Source: Planctomycetota bacterium (GTDB lineage Bacteria > Planctomycetota > UBA8108 > JACQVS01). From it: 37,401 nucleotides of DNA. Positions 23,731 through 31,542 of this stretch are shown in pieces (the stretch's first letter is position 1; each line of letters starts with the position of its first letter). Where the stretch lies: NCBI GenBank assembly GCA_028280485.1, contig JANQLS010000185.1:1-37401 (forward strand), read 5' to 3'. The translations under genes and the position numbers were made by a program. The notes below the pieces were generated by a model. That model was not told the DNA's origin. It did not search any database and saw nothing but the letters and a program-made list of their open reading frames with translations.

Positions 23731-26228
23731 TGTAACTTGAGCACCTTTCTGATAATCCATTCCGTAGAGATCAAGCCGACGAATAAAAGCAGTACCCAGC
23801 TTTCATCCCAAAGATCATCTTGGGTTTCGTCAACGGGGATCTCACGAGGCTTAGCCGCGTTTTCTAAATAGGAAACGACATCTTTAAATTGGTGCATCTC
23901 ATAGTATTTGCCTTCTGAGAGCCGAGCAAGGTTATTCAAGCCTTCTCGATCCATCCGCGGATTTCGGTATTCCAAGGGAGGCACCTCAACGGTCACCGTC
24001 TTGAAGGCCAGTCTTTCCAACTCACTTCCTAACCAGAACTCATGACTCCCCAGCTGACCGGCGATAACGTGCCCACGATAAGCTCCCGGTCCCTTTGAGG
24101 GATAATGTTCTAATATCAGGGGAAGAACAGGGCTGCCATCCTTACTGCGAACAGAGTGATAAGCGGTAATCTCAGGCTCAGTGAGAGGCTTCATGTGGGC
24201 ATCGAAAACTCGCGCATCGATAAGAATTCGTTCTCCGATCGTATAGACGCGTTTATCTGTAACTAAATTGAAACGAGGAGTTTGACCTAGAAGTCTTCCC
24301 GTTGAGACAAATCGTATGGCTTGACCGTAGAAACGGTATAAGTAAAGGTTGTCTACTCCCGAACGCCAACGCCAGGCTTGATCGACGGCACTGAAGAACA
24401 CTCTCCCCTTGCCGTAGTTTTGAACGGCATAGATAATCGCGTTCCCATGGATGGGATGAACATCTGTGCGATGGTGCGCTAGGGCGAGAGCTCCCAATTT
24501 CAATTTGTAACACTTGTAGTATCGATAAAATCCCGGCAGATGATTCTTAGCGATGCCGTCTTCATTCTCCCAGAGTCTTTGGTTCACTTCAGGATCATTA
24601 TCTAGGCGCAAGATAGGATGATCTCGTTGAGCTTTATTCAAGCGAACCCAAAACTGTTTATCAAAAATTTCTGAAACTCCTGCCGAACTGTCTTCTGGTG
24701 GAATTTCAATTGGAAGCAAGGGCTCCAGTGGAGTATCTCGATAGAGTTTCGGGTTTGCTTGATCTCCGGCGATGAAGATGACTCCTCCACCGGCATCGGA
24801 AACAAACCTCTGAATGAGTTCGAGTTGTTTTCGGGTGAGTTTCTTATCGGGAGTATCGCCTCCGGTGGGTAAGACGTCACCGAGGATGATCACGTGATAA
24901 GGAAAGAGTTCTTCTTCAGTTTCAGGGAACCTCAACAGCGGAGGCAATCCCGGTGAACTCGCTTGGCGGTAATTTTGATCCGCCCACAAGAGGAACACTT
25001 GTGCTTCCATCGTGGGATCGCGAACCAATGAACTCTTTAAGAATCGATATTCTTTTCGCGGTGGACCTTCAACGTAGAGAACTTTGATCTTCTCTTCTAA
25101 TACTTTGAGAGGTCGACTGAAAATGTTGTCGTCTTCGAAGAGTTCTCCCTCGAGAACTTCGACTCTAAACGAAACGGTATAATCACCCTTTCGTTCGGGG
25201 CGGTGTTCGATTCGAATGGTTTGCTTAGATCCGCCGCCCACCAGCGTCGCTTCTTCAGATTCGACCACTTCATCGTTTAATAAAAGCTCCACTCGAACGG
25301 GTCGATTATCGACTCCTTCGCCTTCGGCTTCGACGGTCGCATCGAAAGAAACACGATCACCGACGAGAACGGTGTCGTTCACATCCAAATGAGTCACTCG
25401 AATGTTCTTCGGAGGATGGGGATTCCCCACTCCTACGGCCAACAATGGGATTCCCCGTTGCCGGAGTTTCATCGCCATTTCTTCCGGTTGGACGACTCCA
25501 CCGGTACTTTGACCATCGGTTAAAAGCACAACTCCGACGATGCCATGGTCTCGCCCCCCCTTGCCGAGTTCCCGAATGTCATCGAGTGATTCTAAAACAG
25601 CATCCCCGAGTCGAGTTTCTTTGACGCGATCATCGCCCTGTCGAGCTTCCAATCCACCTAAGACTGGCAGTTCAGCCTTTTGAGCTCCCTTGGCACTCGC
25701 GCCTTCTTGACGACTCGACGCCGCGAAAGTGTGTACGGCGATCTTCATCTTTTGGCTTAAGCGAGCCAAGTGACTTCCTTCGAGTTCAGGATCGAGGAGT
25801 TTCCTTACTAAGTCGTAGCGCGAAAGGGTTTCAGCCGAACCCGAAGGCAATCCGAGAGAGTCTTCGATCAAACGAGCCTGCTGGCGATCGGAGTAGCGGT
25901 CGACGACTCCCATGCTCAAGGAATCATCCACGAGCACCAAGAGCTGAGGGTCTCGGGTTTGAAAAGTGATATGGCGATGCATGGGTCGAGCTAAGAAAGC
26001 GAGGATCGCCAGGATCACGCAAACTCTAATCGTTGCCGGTAGCCACCACACTTTTCCCGTAGGTTGGCGATGCTCACGAGAATAGAGAGTGAACACAAAG
26101 AAAGCCACGAGGGGAATGATGACCAAAAAGATAATCCAGAGAGGAGGCAACGATCCCCAATCGAAAACGGTTCGATTTAGGGGGCTGGGGCCATCGGCTT
26201 GAAGGAGTGGGAGGAATGAATTCAACAT
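23727..26228 (-). CDS. Membrane VWA protein with C-terminal amidotransferase-like domain
   Basis: 833 residues from the ATG at 26228, which has AGGAG upstream and lies 2 bases after the previous stop; the longer frame to 26312 would sit inside that gene. Two membrane helices (about 30-48 and 66-82) precede a VWA domain with a complete MIDAS start, DDSLS at 101-105, and a TDGQSTGG segment. A CARDB-like beta domain (about 280-360) is followed by a GATase/ThuA-like region (VLYVEGPPRKEYRFL, VIILGDVLPTGGD, GGGVIFIAGDQ) without a recognisable catalytic triad, so probably non-catalytic. A final membrane helix is near the C-terminus (ESWVLLLFVGLISTEWII). The metal-dependent adhesion site suggests ligand binding regulated by the co-encoded MoxR ATPase. 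Confidence 0.85.
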   Translation of the reverse strand: MLNSFLPLLQADGPSPLNRTVFDWGSLPPLWIIFLVIIPLVAFFVFTLYSREHRQPTGKVWWLPATIRVCVILAILAFLARPMHRHITFQTRDPQLLVLVDDSLSMGVVDRYSDRQQARLIEDSLGLPSGSAETLSRYDLVRKLLDPELEGSHLARLSQKMKIAVHTFAASSRQEGASAKGAQKAELPVLGGLEARQGDDRVKETRLGDAVLESLDDIRELGKGGRDHGIVGVVLLTDGQSTGGVVQPEEMAMKLRQRGIPLLAVGVGNPHPPKNIRVTHLDVNDTVLVGDRVSFDATVEAEGEGVDNRPVRVELLLNDEVVESEEATLVGGGSKQTIRIEHRPERKGDYTVSFRVEVLEGELFEDDNIFSRPLKVLEEKIKVLYVEGPPRKEYRFLKSSLVRDPTMEAQVFLLWADQNYRQASSPGLPPLLRFPETEEELFPYHVIILGDVLPTGGDTPDKKLTRKQLELIQRFVSDAGGGVIFIAGDQANPKLYRDTPLEPLLPIEIPPEDSSAGVSEIFDKQFWVRLNKAQRDHPILRLDNDPEVNQRLWENEDGIAKNHLPGFYRYYKCYKLKLGALALAHHRTDVHPIHGNAIIYAVQNYGKGRVFFSAVDQAWRWRSGVDNLYLYRFYGQAIRFVSTGRLLGQTPRFNLVTDKRVYTIGERILIDARVFDAHMKPLTEPEITAYHSVRSKDGSPVLPLILEHYPSKGPGAYRGHVIAGQLGSHEFWLGSELERLAFKTVTVEVPPLEYRNPRMDREGLNNLARLSEGKYYEMHQFKDVVSYLENAAKPREIPVDETQDDLWDESWVLLLFVGLISTEWIIRKVLKLQ

Positions 26229-26230
26229 GA

Positions 26231-28528
26231 TCACTGTCTCCTTCCAAACATAAAGGCCAAGACCGATTCGGTCAGTAAAAAGATCAAGACCAACCACAGT
26301 AAGGAGCGCCAAAATTCCGTTCCCCCTTGGCTCTCTTTGCTGGCAGACAGTTGGGCGATTTCTTCGACAGCATTAAAACTTTCAACTTTTAATTCCGGGA
26401 AATGTTCATTGAGTTCGGCGCTGGTCACCGACTCTAATTTTCCTTCGGAAGGATCTAAGTTCACCGCGAAGTGGTGCTCCCGTTCCGTCCAATCGATCGT
26501 ATTTGAATTGGGGCGCTTTAAACGAACGGTGTAGATTCCCGGTAAGTTGGTTTCTTCGTGAACCAATTCAAAGCGATCTTCACCTTGGACCTCTTGAAGA
26601 TTTTTCGTTAATGCTACCGTGGCGTTTTCACTTCCAACATTGAGATCTTGAGGGGGAAGAATTTTGACGTCGGGTGCGTAATCTTGAGATTCAAAAATGA
26701 TTCTCAGAGTCTCTCCGAGTCGTAGATTCACTCCCCCATCTCTTCGAGCCTTTAAGTAGGGAAGGTACTCATGAATAAAAGGAATGAAATCGGGGTACTT
26801 CGCAAAATCGTTCCATTCCGTATCGATGGAAGAGGTGAACCAAACAGAAGCTCCCTGTCCCAATCGTTTTTCGATAACTGCAGGGCTATTGTCGGGATCG
26901 TTGTACCTCAACCAAACATGGACTTCCGATTCTGAATCGAGTTCGATTTCCTTAGTAGGGAAATAACGACTGACTTCGATAAATCCGCGTCCTAAATAAG
27001 ATTGGTCGCCGCGTTCTTCAAAATACGCGGCTACGGGGTGTTGGGAGTCAGAGATCACCATTTGCACGGGTTCTTCAGGAATAGAAGAATCTGTAGCCAA
27101 GGAAAAGGGTAATAAACTTTCTAGACCGGGCTTAAAGGCTGAATTGTAAGCCGAGCCCCTCACATTCTTCCCGAGGAAGGTGAGCATGGCCCCTCCTTCT
27201 TCGACGTAGCGAGTCAGCTTTTCGGTGAATCCTGATGGGAGGTCTTCGATAGAGACATTCGCCAAAACGACAGCAACGTAATCTTGAAGTTCCAACTCTT
27301 CATCGGCGAGCTGCTCAACGGGCATCAAGACTGGAAGATAAGGCGTACGTTTAAAACCATCATCGTTAGTCTCCGGCATCAACGCTAATTCAAGGAGAAG
27401 GGTTTCTCTTTCGATCGGCGAATTCCCGGCTTCACCATCGATGAGTAAAACCTCGGCATTGTTGAGGACGTGGACGACTTTAAACCGACGATTATCCGTC
27501 GTTAAGTTGTCCCCCTGAATGCGAACTTCGATCGAGTGATCCCCCGCTTCGACGAATTGATAGGGCAACGTCCGACTGACTTGAGTTCCCGCCGGTACGC
27601 GGATGACGTGAGTGCGCTCTTCCTGTCCATCGATCAAGAAAACAAGCTGTGCCGCTTCAAAATCTTCTCGCCCCGTATTTTCCACCGTTGCCACAATTTC
27701 AACCCACACTTCGCTGCTGACGACGCGCGGGTGAACTGTCAAATCGACTAAAGAAAGATTGCGGTTTTTACTGGGGAGGTCGGCGAAGCGAACATCGACG
27801 TGTTTGTCTTTGAGTGTTTTGAGCAGATTTTTGACTGCTGGGTCTTTGGGCTTACCTTCAACGAGCCAGTCTCGTTTTTGAAAGTCGCTAAAAACTAAAA
27901 GCTTCTTCGATTCGAGTTGGGCTTCGAAGCCACTCAACTGTTGAAATTTATCGGCAACTTCTATGCTCAATTGGAGAGAGTTTCCGATATCGACAGAACG
28001 ATAGCTCGGTCTCAACGAAGCTACTTCCTCCAAGATCTCAGCCCGATTTTCTAAAGTTAAGGCCCGAGGACTAACCTTCTCATCCGGAATGCCATCGAAG
28101 GTGATCACGGAAACGCGATCCCCCGGCTCCAAGACTTCTTGGATCATTTCAGAGAGACTTTCCTTCGCTTCTTCAAATAACGTTCGTCCCCCATCCGAAA
28201 AATTCATACTGTAGGAAGAGTCGATCGCGAAGATCCAGTTGTCAGGGCCTTGGGATAGAGTCCCTAAAGAATCATTCTTGAGATAGGGACGAGCCATCGC
28301 AAAGGCGAGAAGGAAGAGGATCAAACAACGTAAAAGCAGAAGAATTAAATTTTCAATTCTCAGCCTTTTCCTGTTTTTCTGAAGAGCCCGTTGGAGGAAA
28401 ACCATCGCAGCCCAAGATCGCCGTTTGTACCTTTGGCGATTGAACAGATAGATCAGGATCGGCACCGCGACTAAGAGCGTGCCGAATAGCATGAAGGGTT
28501 GAAAGAAAAACTGGCTTAGGAAATTCAT
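26231..28528 (-). CDS. BatA-type membrane VWA protein
   Basis: 765 residues; the ATG overlaps the DUF58 stop (ATGA). The N-terminus is the BatA double-transmembrane region (about 10-28 and 60-78, with the basic RQRYKRRSWAAMVFLQRA stretch between). A VWA domain follows with MIDAS D103-x-S105-x-S107 (DSSYS). Then come CARDB-like beta domains (about 265-350) and a GATase-like domain (about 375-560; VLLIDGEAGNSP, YVAVVLANVS, GGAMLTFLGKNV), and a C-terminal membrane helix (WRSLLWLVLIFLLTESVLAFMFGRR). Related BatA/aerotolerance proteins work with MoxR and DUF58. Here it is the first of two consecutive VWA membrane proteins, which look like diverged partners. Function in envelope assembly is inferred. 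Confidence 0.88.
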   Translation of the reverse strand: MNFLSQFFFQPFMLFGTLLVAVPILIYLFNRQRYKRRSWAAMVFLQRALQKNRKRLRIENLILLLLRCLILFLLAFAMARPYLKNDSLGTLSQGPDNWIFAIDSSYSMNFSDGGRTLFEEAKESLSEMIQEVLEPGDRVSVITFDGIPDEKVSPRALTLENRAEILEEVASLRPSYRSVDIGNSLQLSIEVADKFQQLSGFEAQLESKKLLVFSDFQKRDWLVEGKPKDPAVKNLLKTLKDKHVDVRFADLPSKNRNLSLVDLTVHPRVVSSEVWVEIVATVENTGREDFEAAQLVFLIDGQEERTHVIRVPAGTQVSRTLPYQFVEAGDHSIEVRIQGDNLTTDNRRFKVVHVLNNAEVLLIDGEAGNSPIERETLLLELALMPETNDDGFKRTPYLPVLMPVEQLADEELELQDYVAVVLANVSIEDLPSGFTEKLTRYVEEGGAMLTFLGKNVRGSAYNSAFKPGLESLLPFSLATDSSIPEEPVQMVISDSQHPVAAYFEERGDQSYLGRGFIEVSRYFPTKEIELDSESEVHVWLRYNDPDNSPAVIEKRLGQGASVWFTSSIDTEWNDFAKYPDFIPFIHEYLPYLKARRDGGVNLRLGETLRIIFESQDYAPDVKILPPQDLNVGSENATVALTKNLQEVQGEDRFELVHEETNLPGIYTVRLKRPNSNTIDWTEREHHFAVNLDPSEGKLESVTSAELNEHFPELKVESFNAVEEIAQLSASKESQGGTEFWRSLLWLVLIFLLTESVLAFMFGRRQ

Positions 28529-29448
28529 GAATGTCGTCTCATCCTGCCAGCACGAGCTGCAATGTAAGCGGTTAATGCGACATCTAACTTTTGACTGTTA
28601 TCGATCGCGATATAGTCGATAGCTTGATTGCGGCAGGTTCTCTTCAGTTCGTTTTTGTAATTTTCGAGTTCTTCTAAGTAAGCTTTTCTGAGTGCTCGAG
28701 GGTCGATCAATAATTCATCCGCACTTTCCAAGCCCTCAAATAGAGTCGTTCTCTGGAAGGGGAAGGTGAGTTCCTCATGATCGAGCAAGTGAAAGAGGAT
28801 GACTTCGTGACCTTTGTGGCGGAGATGGCGCAATCCCTTTTGAATATGTTCCATCTCGTCGAACATATCCGAGATAATGACCACCAAGCCCTTGCCGCGG
28901 ATCTGACCCGCAAAGGTATCGAGAATCGTTCCGATGTTCGTTTTAGAGCCCGTTTCTTGGCTATCTAATTCGCGGATGATATTCATGAAGTGCTGGTGAC
29001 TCGTCGCCGGAGGAAGGAAGTTTCTCACCTTCTCATCGAAGATCGATAAGCCCACCGCATCTTGTTGGCGAAGCAACAAGTAAGTGAGAGCAGCCGCGAT
29101 ATAGGACCCGTACATGTACTTACTCGTTTCCGCGTGTCCGTACTGCATCGACTCCGATGCATCCACGAGGATGTACGATTTTAGATTGGTTTCCTCTTCG
29201 TACTGCTTGATATGAAAGCGATCGGTTCTCCCGAAAACTTTCCAGTCGATATGACGAATATCATCACCGGGCACGTACTCCCGGTGCTCAGCAAATTCGA
29301 TGCTGTAGCCGTGGTAGGGACTCTTGTGTAACCCCGTGATGAAGCCTTCCACAATCAATCGAGCTTTCACTTCGAGGCGGTGGATTTTCGCTAAGACTTT
29401 GGGGTCTAAGTATTTTCTAGGATCCAAGGACGCTTGAGGTTCGGCCAT
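28525..29448 (-). CDS. DUF58 domain protein
   Basis: 307 residues. The DUF58 core is clear: EFAEHREYVPGDDIRHIDWKVFGRTDRFHIKQYEEETN spans residues 51-88, and a VWA-like DASES follows at 96-100. DUF58 proteins accompany MoxR ATPases and VWA proteins and are thought to be adaptors or folding clients; a biochemical role is not settled. Soluble, cytoplasmic. Its start overlaps the end of the MoxR gene by 32 bases and its stop overlaps the BatA start by four, so the three are tightly coupled. The opening MAEPQASLDPRKYLDPKVL resembles other family starts, which supports 29448. Confidence 0.92.
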   Translation of the reverse strand: MAEPQASLDPRKYLDPKVLAKIHRLEVKARLIVEGFITGLHKSPYHGYSIEFAEHREYVPGDDIRHIDWKVFGRTDRFHIKQYEEETNLKSYILVDASESMQYGHAETSKYMYGSYIAAALTYLLLRQQDAVGLSIFDEKVRNFLPPATSHQHFMNIIRELDSQETGSKTNIGTILDTFAGQIRGKGLVVIISDMFDEMEHIQKGLRHLRHKGHEVILFHLLDHEELTFPFQRTTLFEGLESADELLIDPRALRKAYLEELENYKNELKRTCRNQAIDYIAIDNSQKLDVALTAYIAARAGRMRRHS

Positions 29449-30517
29449 CCTTCAATGAACTGGGGTTGTCGACAGGAATCTCTTCGATGAGACGGTCGAT
29501 GATCTTGTCCGAAGTGATGCCCTCGGCTTCGGCGCTGAAGTTAGTTAATATGCGATGGCGGAGCACAGGATGGGCAACAGCTTGAATGTCTTCGCAAGCG
29601 ACATAATCGCGACCGTAGAGCAAGGCTCGTGCCTTACCACCTAAGATGAGGTATTGAGAGGCACGAGGACCAGCCCCCCATGCCAACCACTCTTTGATGA
29701 AATCGGGAGCCTCGTCTTTGCGTACTCGAGTCGCACGGGTTAGGCGTAATACGTAGCGAATGACATCGTCAGAGATGGGAACTTTTCGAACCAAGCTCTG
29801 AAGCTTCTGAATTTCTTCACCAGAAAGAACGTTTGAAATTGCTGCATCGGTTCCAGCAGTCGTTCTTCTCATGATCTCCACTTCTTCATCTTCGGTGGGA
29901 TAATCCACTAAGATGTTGAACATAAAACGGTCGAGTTGAGCTTCGGGTAAGGGATAAGTTCCCTCTTGCTCGATGGGGTTTTGAGTTGCGAGTACAAAGA
30001 AGGGGTCATCGAGAGGATGGCGAGTCCCCCCTGCGGTGACTTGGCGTTCTTGCATCGCTTCCAACAGGGCTGCCTGGGTCTTGGGAGGCGTACGGTTGAT
30101 TTCGTCCGCCAAAATCACATTGGCAAAAATGGGCCCTTTCAAGAATCGGAACTCTCTTTCTCCCGATGAGCGGTCCTCTTGAATCACCTCAGTTCCGGTG
30201 ATATCCGAAGGCATGAGGTCGGGAGTAAATTGGATTCTGGAAAAGCTTAAGGAAAGAGAATCAGCGAGAGTTGAGATCATCAGGGTTTTAGCCAAACCGG
30301 GCACTCCAACGAGGAGGCAGTGTCCGCGAGAAAAGATTCCAATAAGAATCTGCTCGATGACCTCATCTTGGCCAACGATGACTTTGGATAGCTCAGAACG
30401 GATTTTCTCGTATCCCTCTTTTAGTTTCTCAACAGTATTTAGATCCGAGGCGCTGACTCCTTCGTTCGAATCTTGAGGATCGTTACTCATCGTGTCGTCC
30501 ATCATGTCTTCATTCAT
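29417..30517 (-). CDS. MoxR family AAA+ ATPase
   Basis: 366 residues with a short acidic N-terminal tail. Walker A GVPGLAKT (71-78), Walker B VILADE (134-139) followed by INRTPPKTQAALLEAMQE, and ATQNPIEQEGTYPLPEAQLDRF (sensor I region) identify a MoxR/RavA-type ATPase. MoxR proteins act as chaperones that activate VWA-domain partners through their MIDAS sites; the two VWA proteins and DUF58 downstream are the obvious clients. It heads the minus-strand block; a roughly 0.9-kb divergent region lies upstream. The ATG is preceded by AAGGATAAGAG. Cytoplasmic, probably a hexamer. Confidence 0.95.
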   Translation of the reverse strand: MNEDMMDDTMSNDPQDSNEGVSASDLNTVEKLKEGYEKIRSELSKVIVGQDEVIEQILIGIFSRGHCLLVGVPGLAKTLMISTLADSLSLSFSRIQFTPDLMPSDITGTEVIQEDRSSGEREFRFLKGPIFANVILADEINRTPPKTQAALLEAMQERQVTAGGTRHPLDDPFFVLATQNPIEQEGTYPLPEAQLDRFMFNILVDYPTEDEEVEIMRRTTAGTDAAISNVLSGEEIQKLQSLVRKVPISDDVIRYVLRLTRATRVRKDEAPDFIKEWLAWGAGPRASQYLILGGKARALLYGRDYVACEDIQAVAHPVLRHRILTNFSAEAEGITSDKIIDRLIEEIPVDNPSSLKDGRTSSVLGS

Positions 30518-30995
30518 CGTTTAGCTCTTATCCTTCAAGAGGTTTTGGCTTCTCAGTCAGATTTCTGGTTTGAATATCGGCATTTAGCCATCAGAAAAGA
30601 AATAGAAACTCGTCACTAATGCGCGTAATCGTCGGGCTATATAAATAAACCCTTCAAAGAGCAGAAAATTACGATATTTCTGGGATGGTTTTAGAATTAC
30701 CGGCACTTTTTCGGGATTTCTCTCGGTTGTGAGCGGGGCCAGTCGAATCCTCATTATCGGCCCCAATCTTCAAGAGAGCAGGGCTGGTGGAGGGCTCGGT
30801 CTTCTGACCCTGAATCATCGCCCTAACAGATTACGCGATTTCCAACTCATTTTGTATCACTTGTACTCAATTAAATTTGATTAAACTTTGTAAATAAAGC
30901 TACTTAGAAAACAAATACAAGTTTGACTCAAAGATGCGCCACTGTAAATCAATATCCCTTCTTTCAGCCAAATCCCCCAGCTTACGAATTACCGC

Positions 30996-31023
30996 TTGAC
31001 CTTCTCGTAAATCAGCGTATATT
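30996..31023 (+). promoter_or_regulatory. Candidate promoter for guaB
   Basis: TTGACC (30996-31001), 16-base spacer, TATATT (31018-31023). A start near 31030 would give a leader of roughly 510 bases to the ATG at 31543. Fair but not perfect match to sigma-70 consensus. Confidence 0.5.
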
Positions 31024-31172
31024 AAGGGGTTTATCTGGATTAAAGCCTTAAATAGACACACCTTACAGAAATCCGACAGGAACGAACTCAGTCGACGAAG
31101 AGGCGAACCGTAGTCTCTTAGCTAAAAAAGAAAAGAAGACCATCGATTCCGCCGGCAGATCAGGCAAGATCC

Positions 31173-31204
31173 AGAGATGTCACATCTCTTTAATAATTAG
31201 AGAT
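31173..31204 (+). promoter_or_regulatory. Mutually exclusive hairpins in the guaB leader
   Basis: AGAGAT (31173-31178), ATCTCT (31184-31189) and AGAGAT (31199-31204). The middle segment can pair with either flank, a layout seen in RNA switches. No T-tract follows, so it is not a simple transcription attenuator. The stems are short (6-7 base pairs) and could be coincidence. Confidence 0.3.
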
Positions 31205-31542
31205 TTAGAGAAAAAATAACTGGTGTTGGGGAAGCGATGTCAAACTCGCTGGGCTCAAGATGTTCTTTGATCTTCTCAAAAAACATTTAAATGAGCCTGG
31301 AGGTGACCCATCTTCGTAATTGAGTTTCTTTTAAATAACAGGGACTCATTAGCACCCTTTGACTCATTTCCCTATAAGCAATCAGAGATATTCGCCACAA
31401 TCCAATGCGGATCCGGCGAATCTACACAGTTAAATCAAATCTGGCAAATCGATCAGCGCAATCAGAAAGTTTGGCTTGGAGAAAGCTTCGAGAAGAATCC
31501 TCCAAGACCAGCAAGACTTCAGAAGAAGGGCGATTTGAGCAT

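Larger units (their letters stand above)
30518..31542. other. Divergent intergenic region with long guaB leader
   Basis: About 1 kb without a convincing gene between the divergent MoxR and guaB genes. On the plus strand it contains a promoter candidate (30996-31023) followed by about 500 bases of leader. Leader structures are mutually exclusive short pairings at 31173-31204, an isolated GGAGGTGA at 31299-31306 without a start codon at normal spacing, and an inverted repeat ATTCGCC/GGCGAAT at 31390-31396/31415-31421. A GGGGCC/GGCCCC hairpin with an 18-base loop lies near 30735-30764. The part nearest MoxR is AT-rich; I could not settle on a minus-strand promoter. No known riboswitch class was recognised. 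Confidence 0.6.

Noticed and set aside
30584..30766. Small minus-strand frame of 60 codons in the divergent region
   Set aside because: No ribosome site, no recognisable sequence, and it overlaps AT-rich and palindromic DNA.
31405..31542. 46-codon upstream extension of guaB
   Set aside because: The residues do not resemble any IMPDH, the ATG lies in a hairpin loop, and an open run of this length is likely enough by chance.
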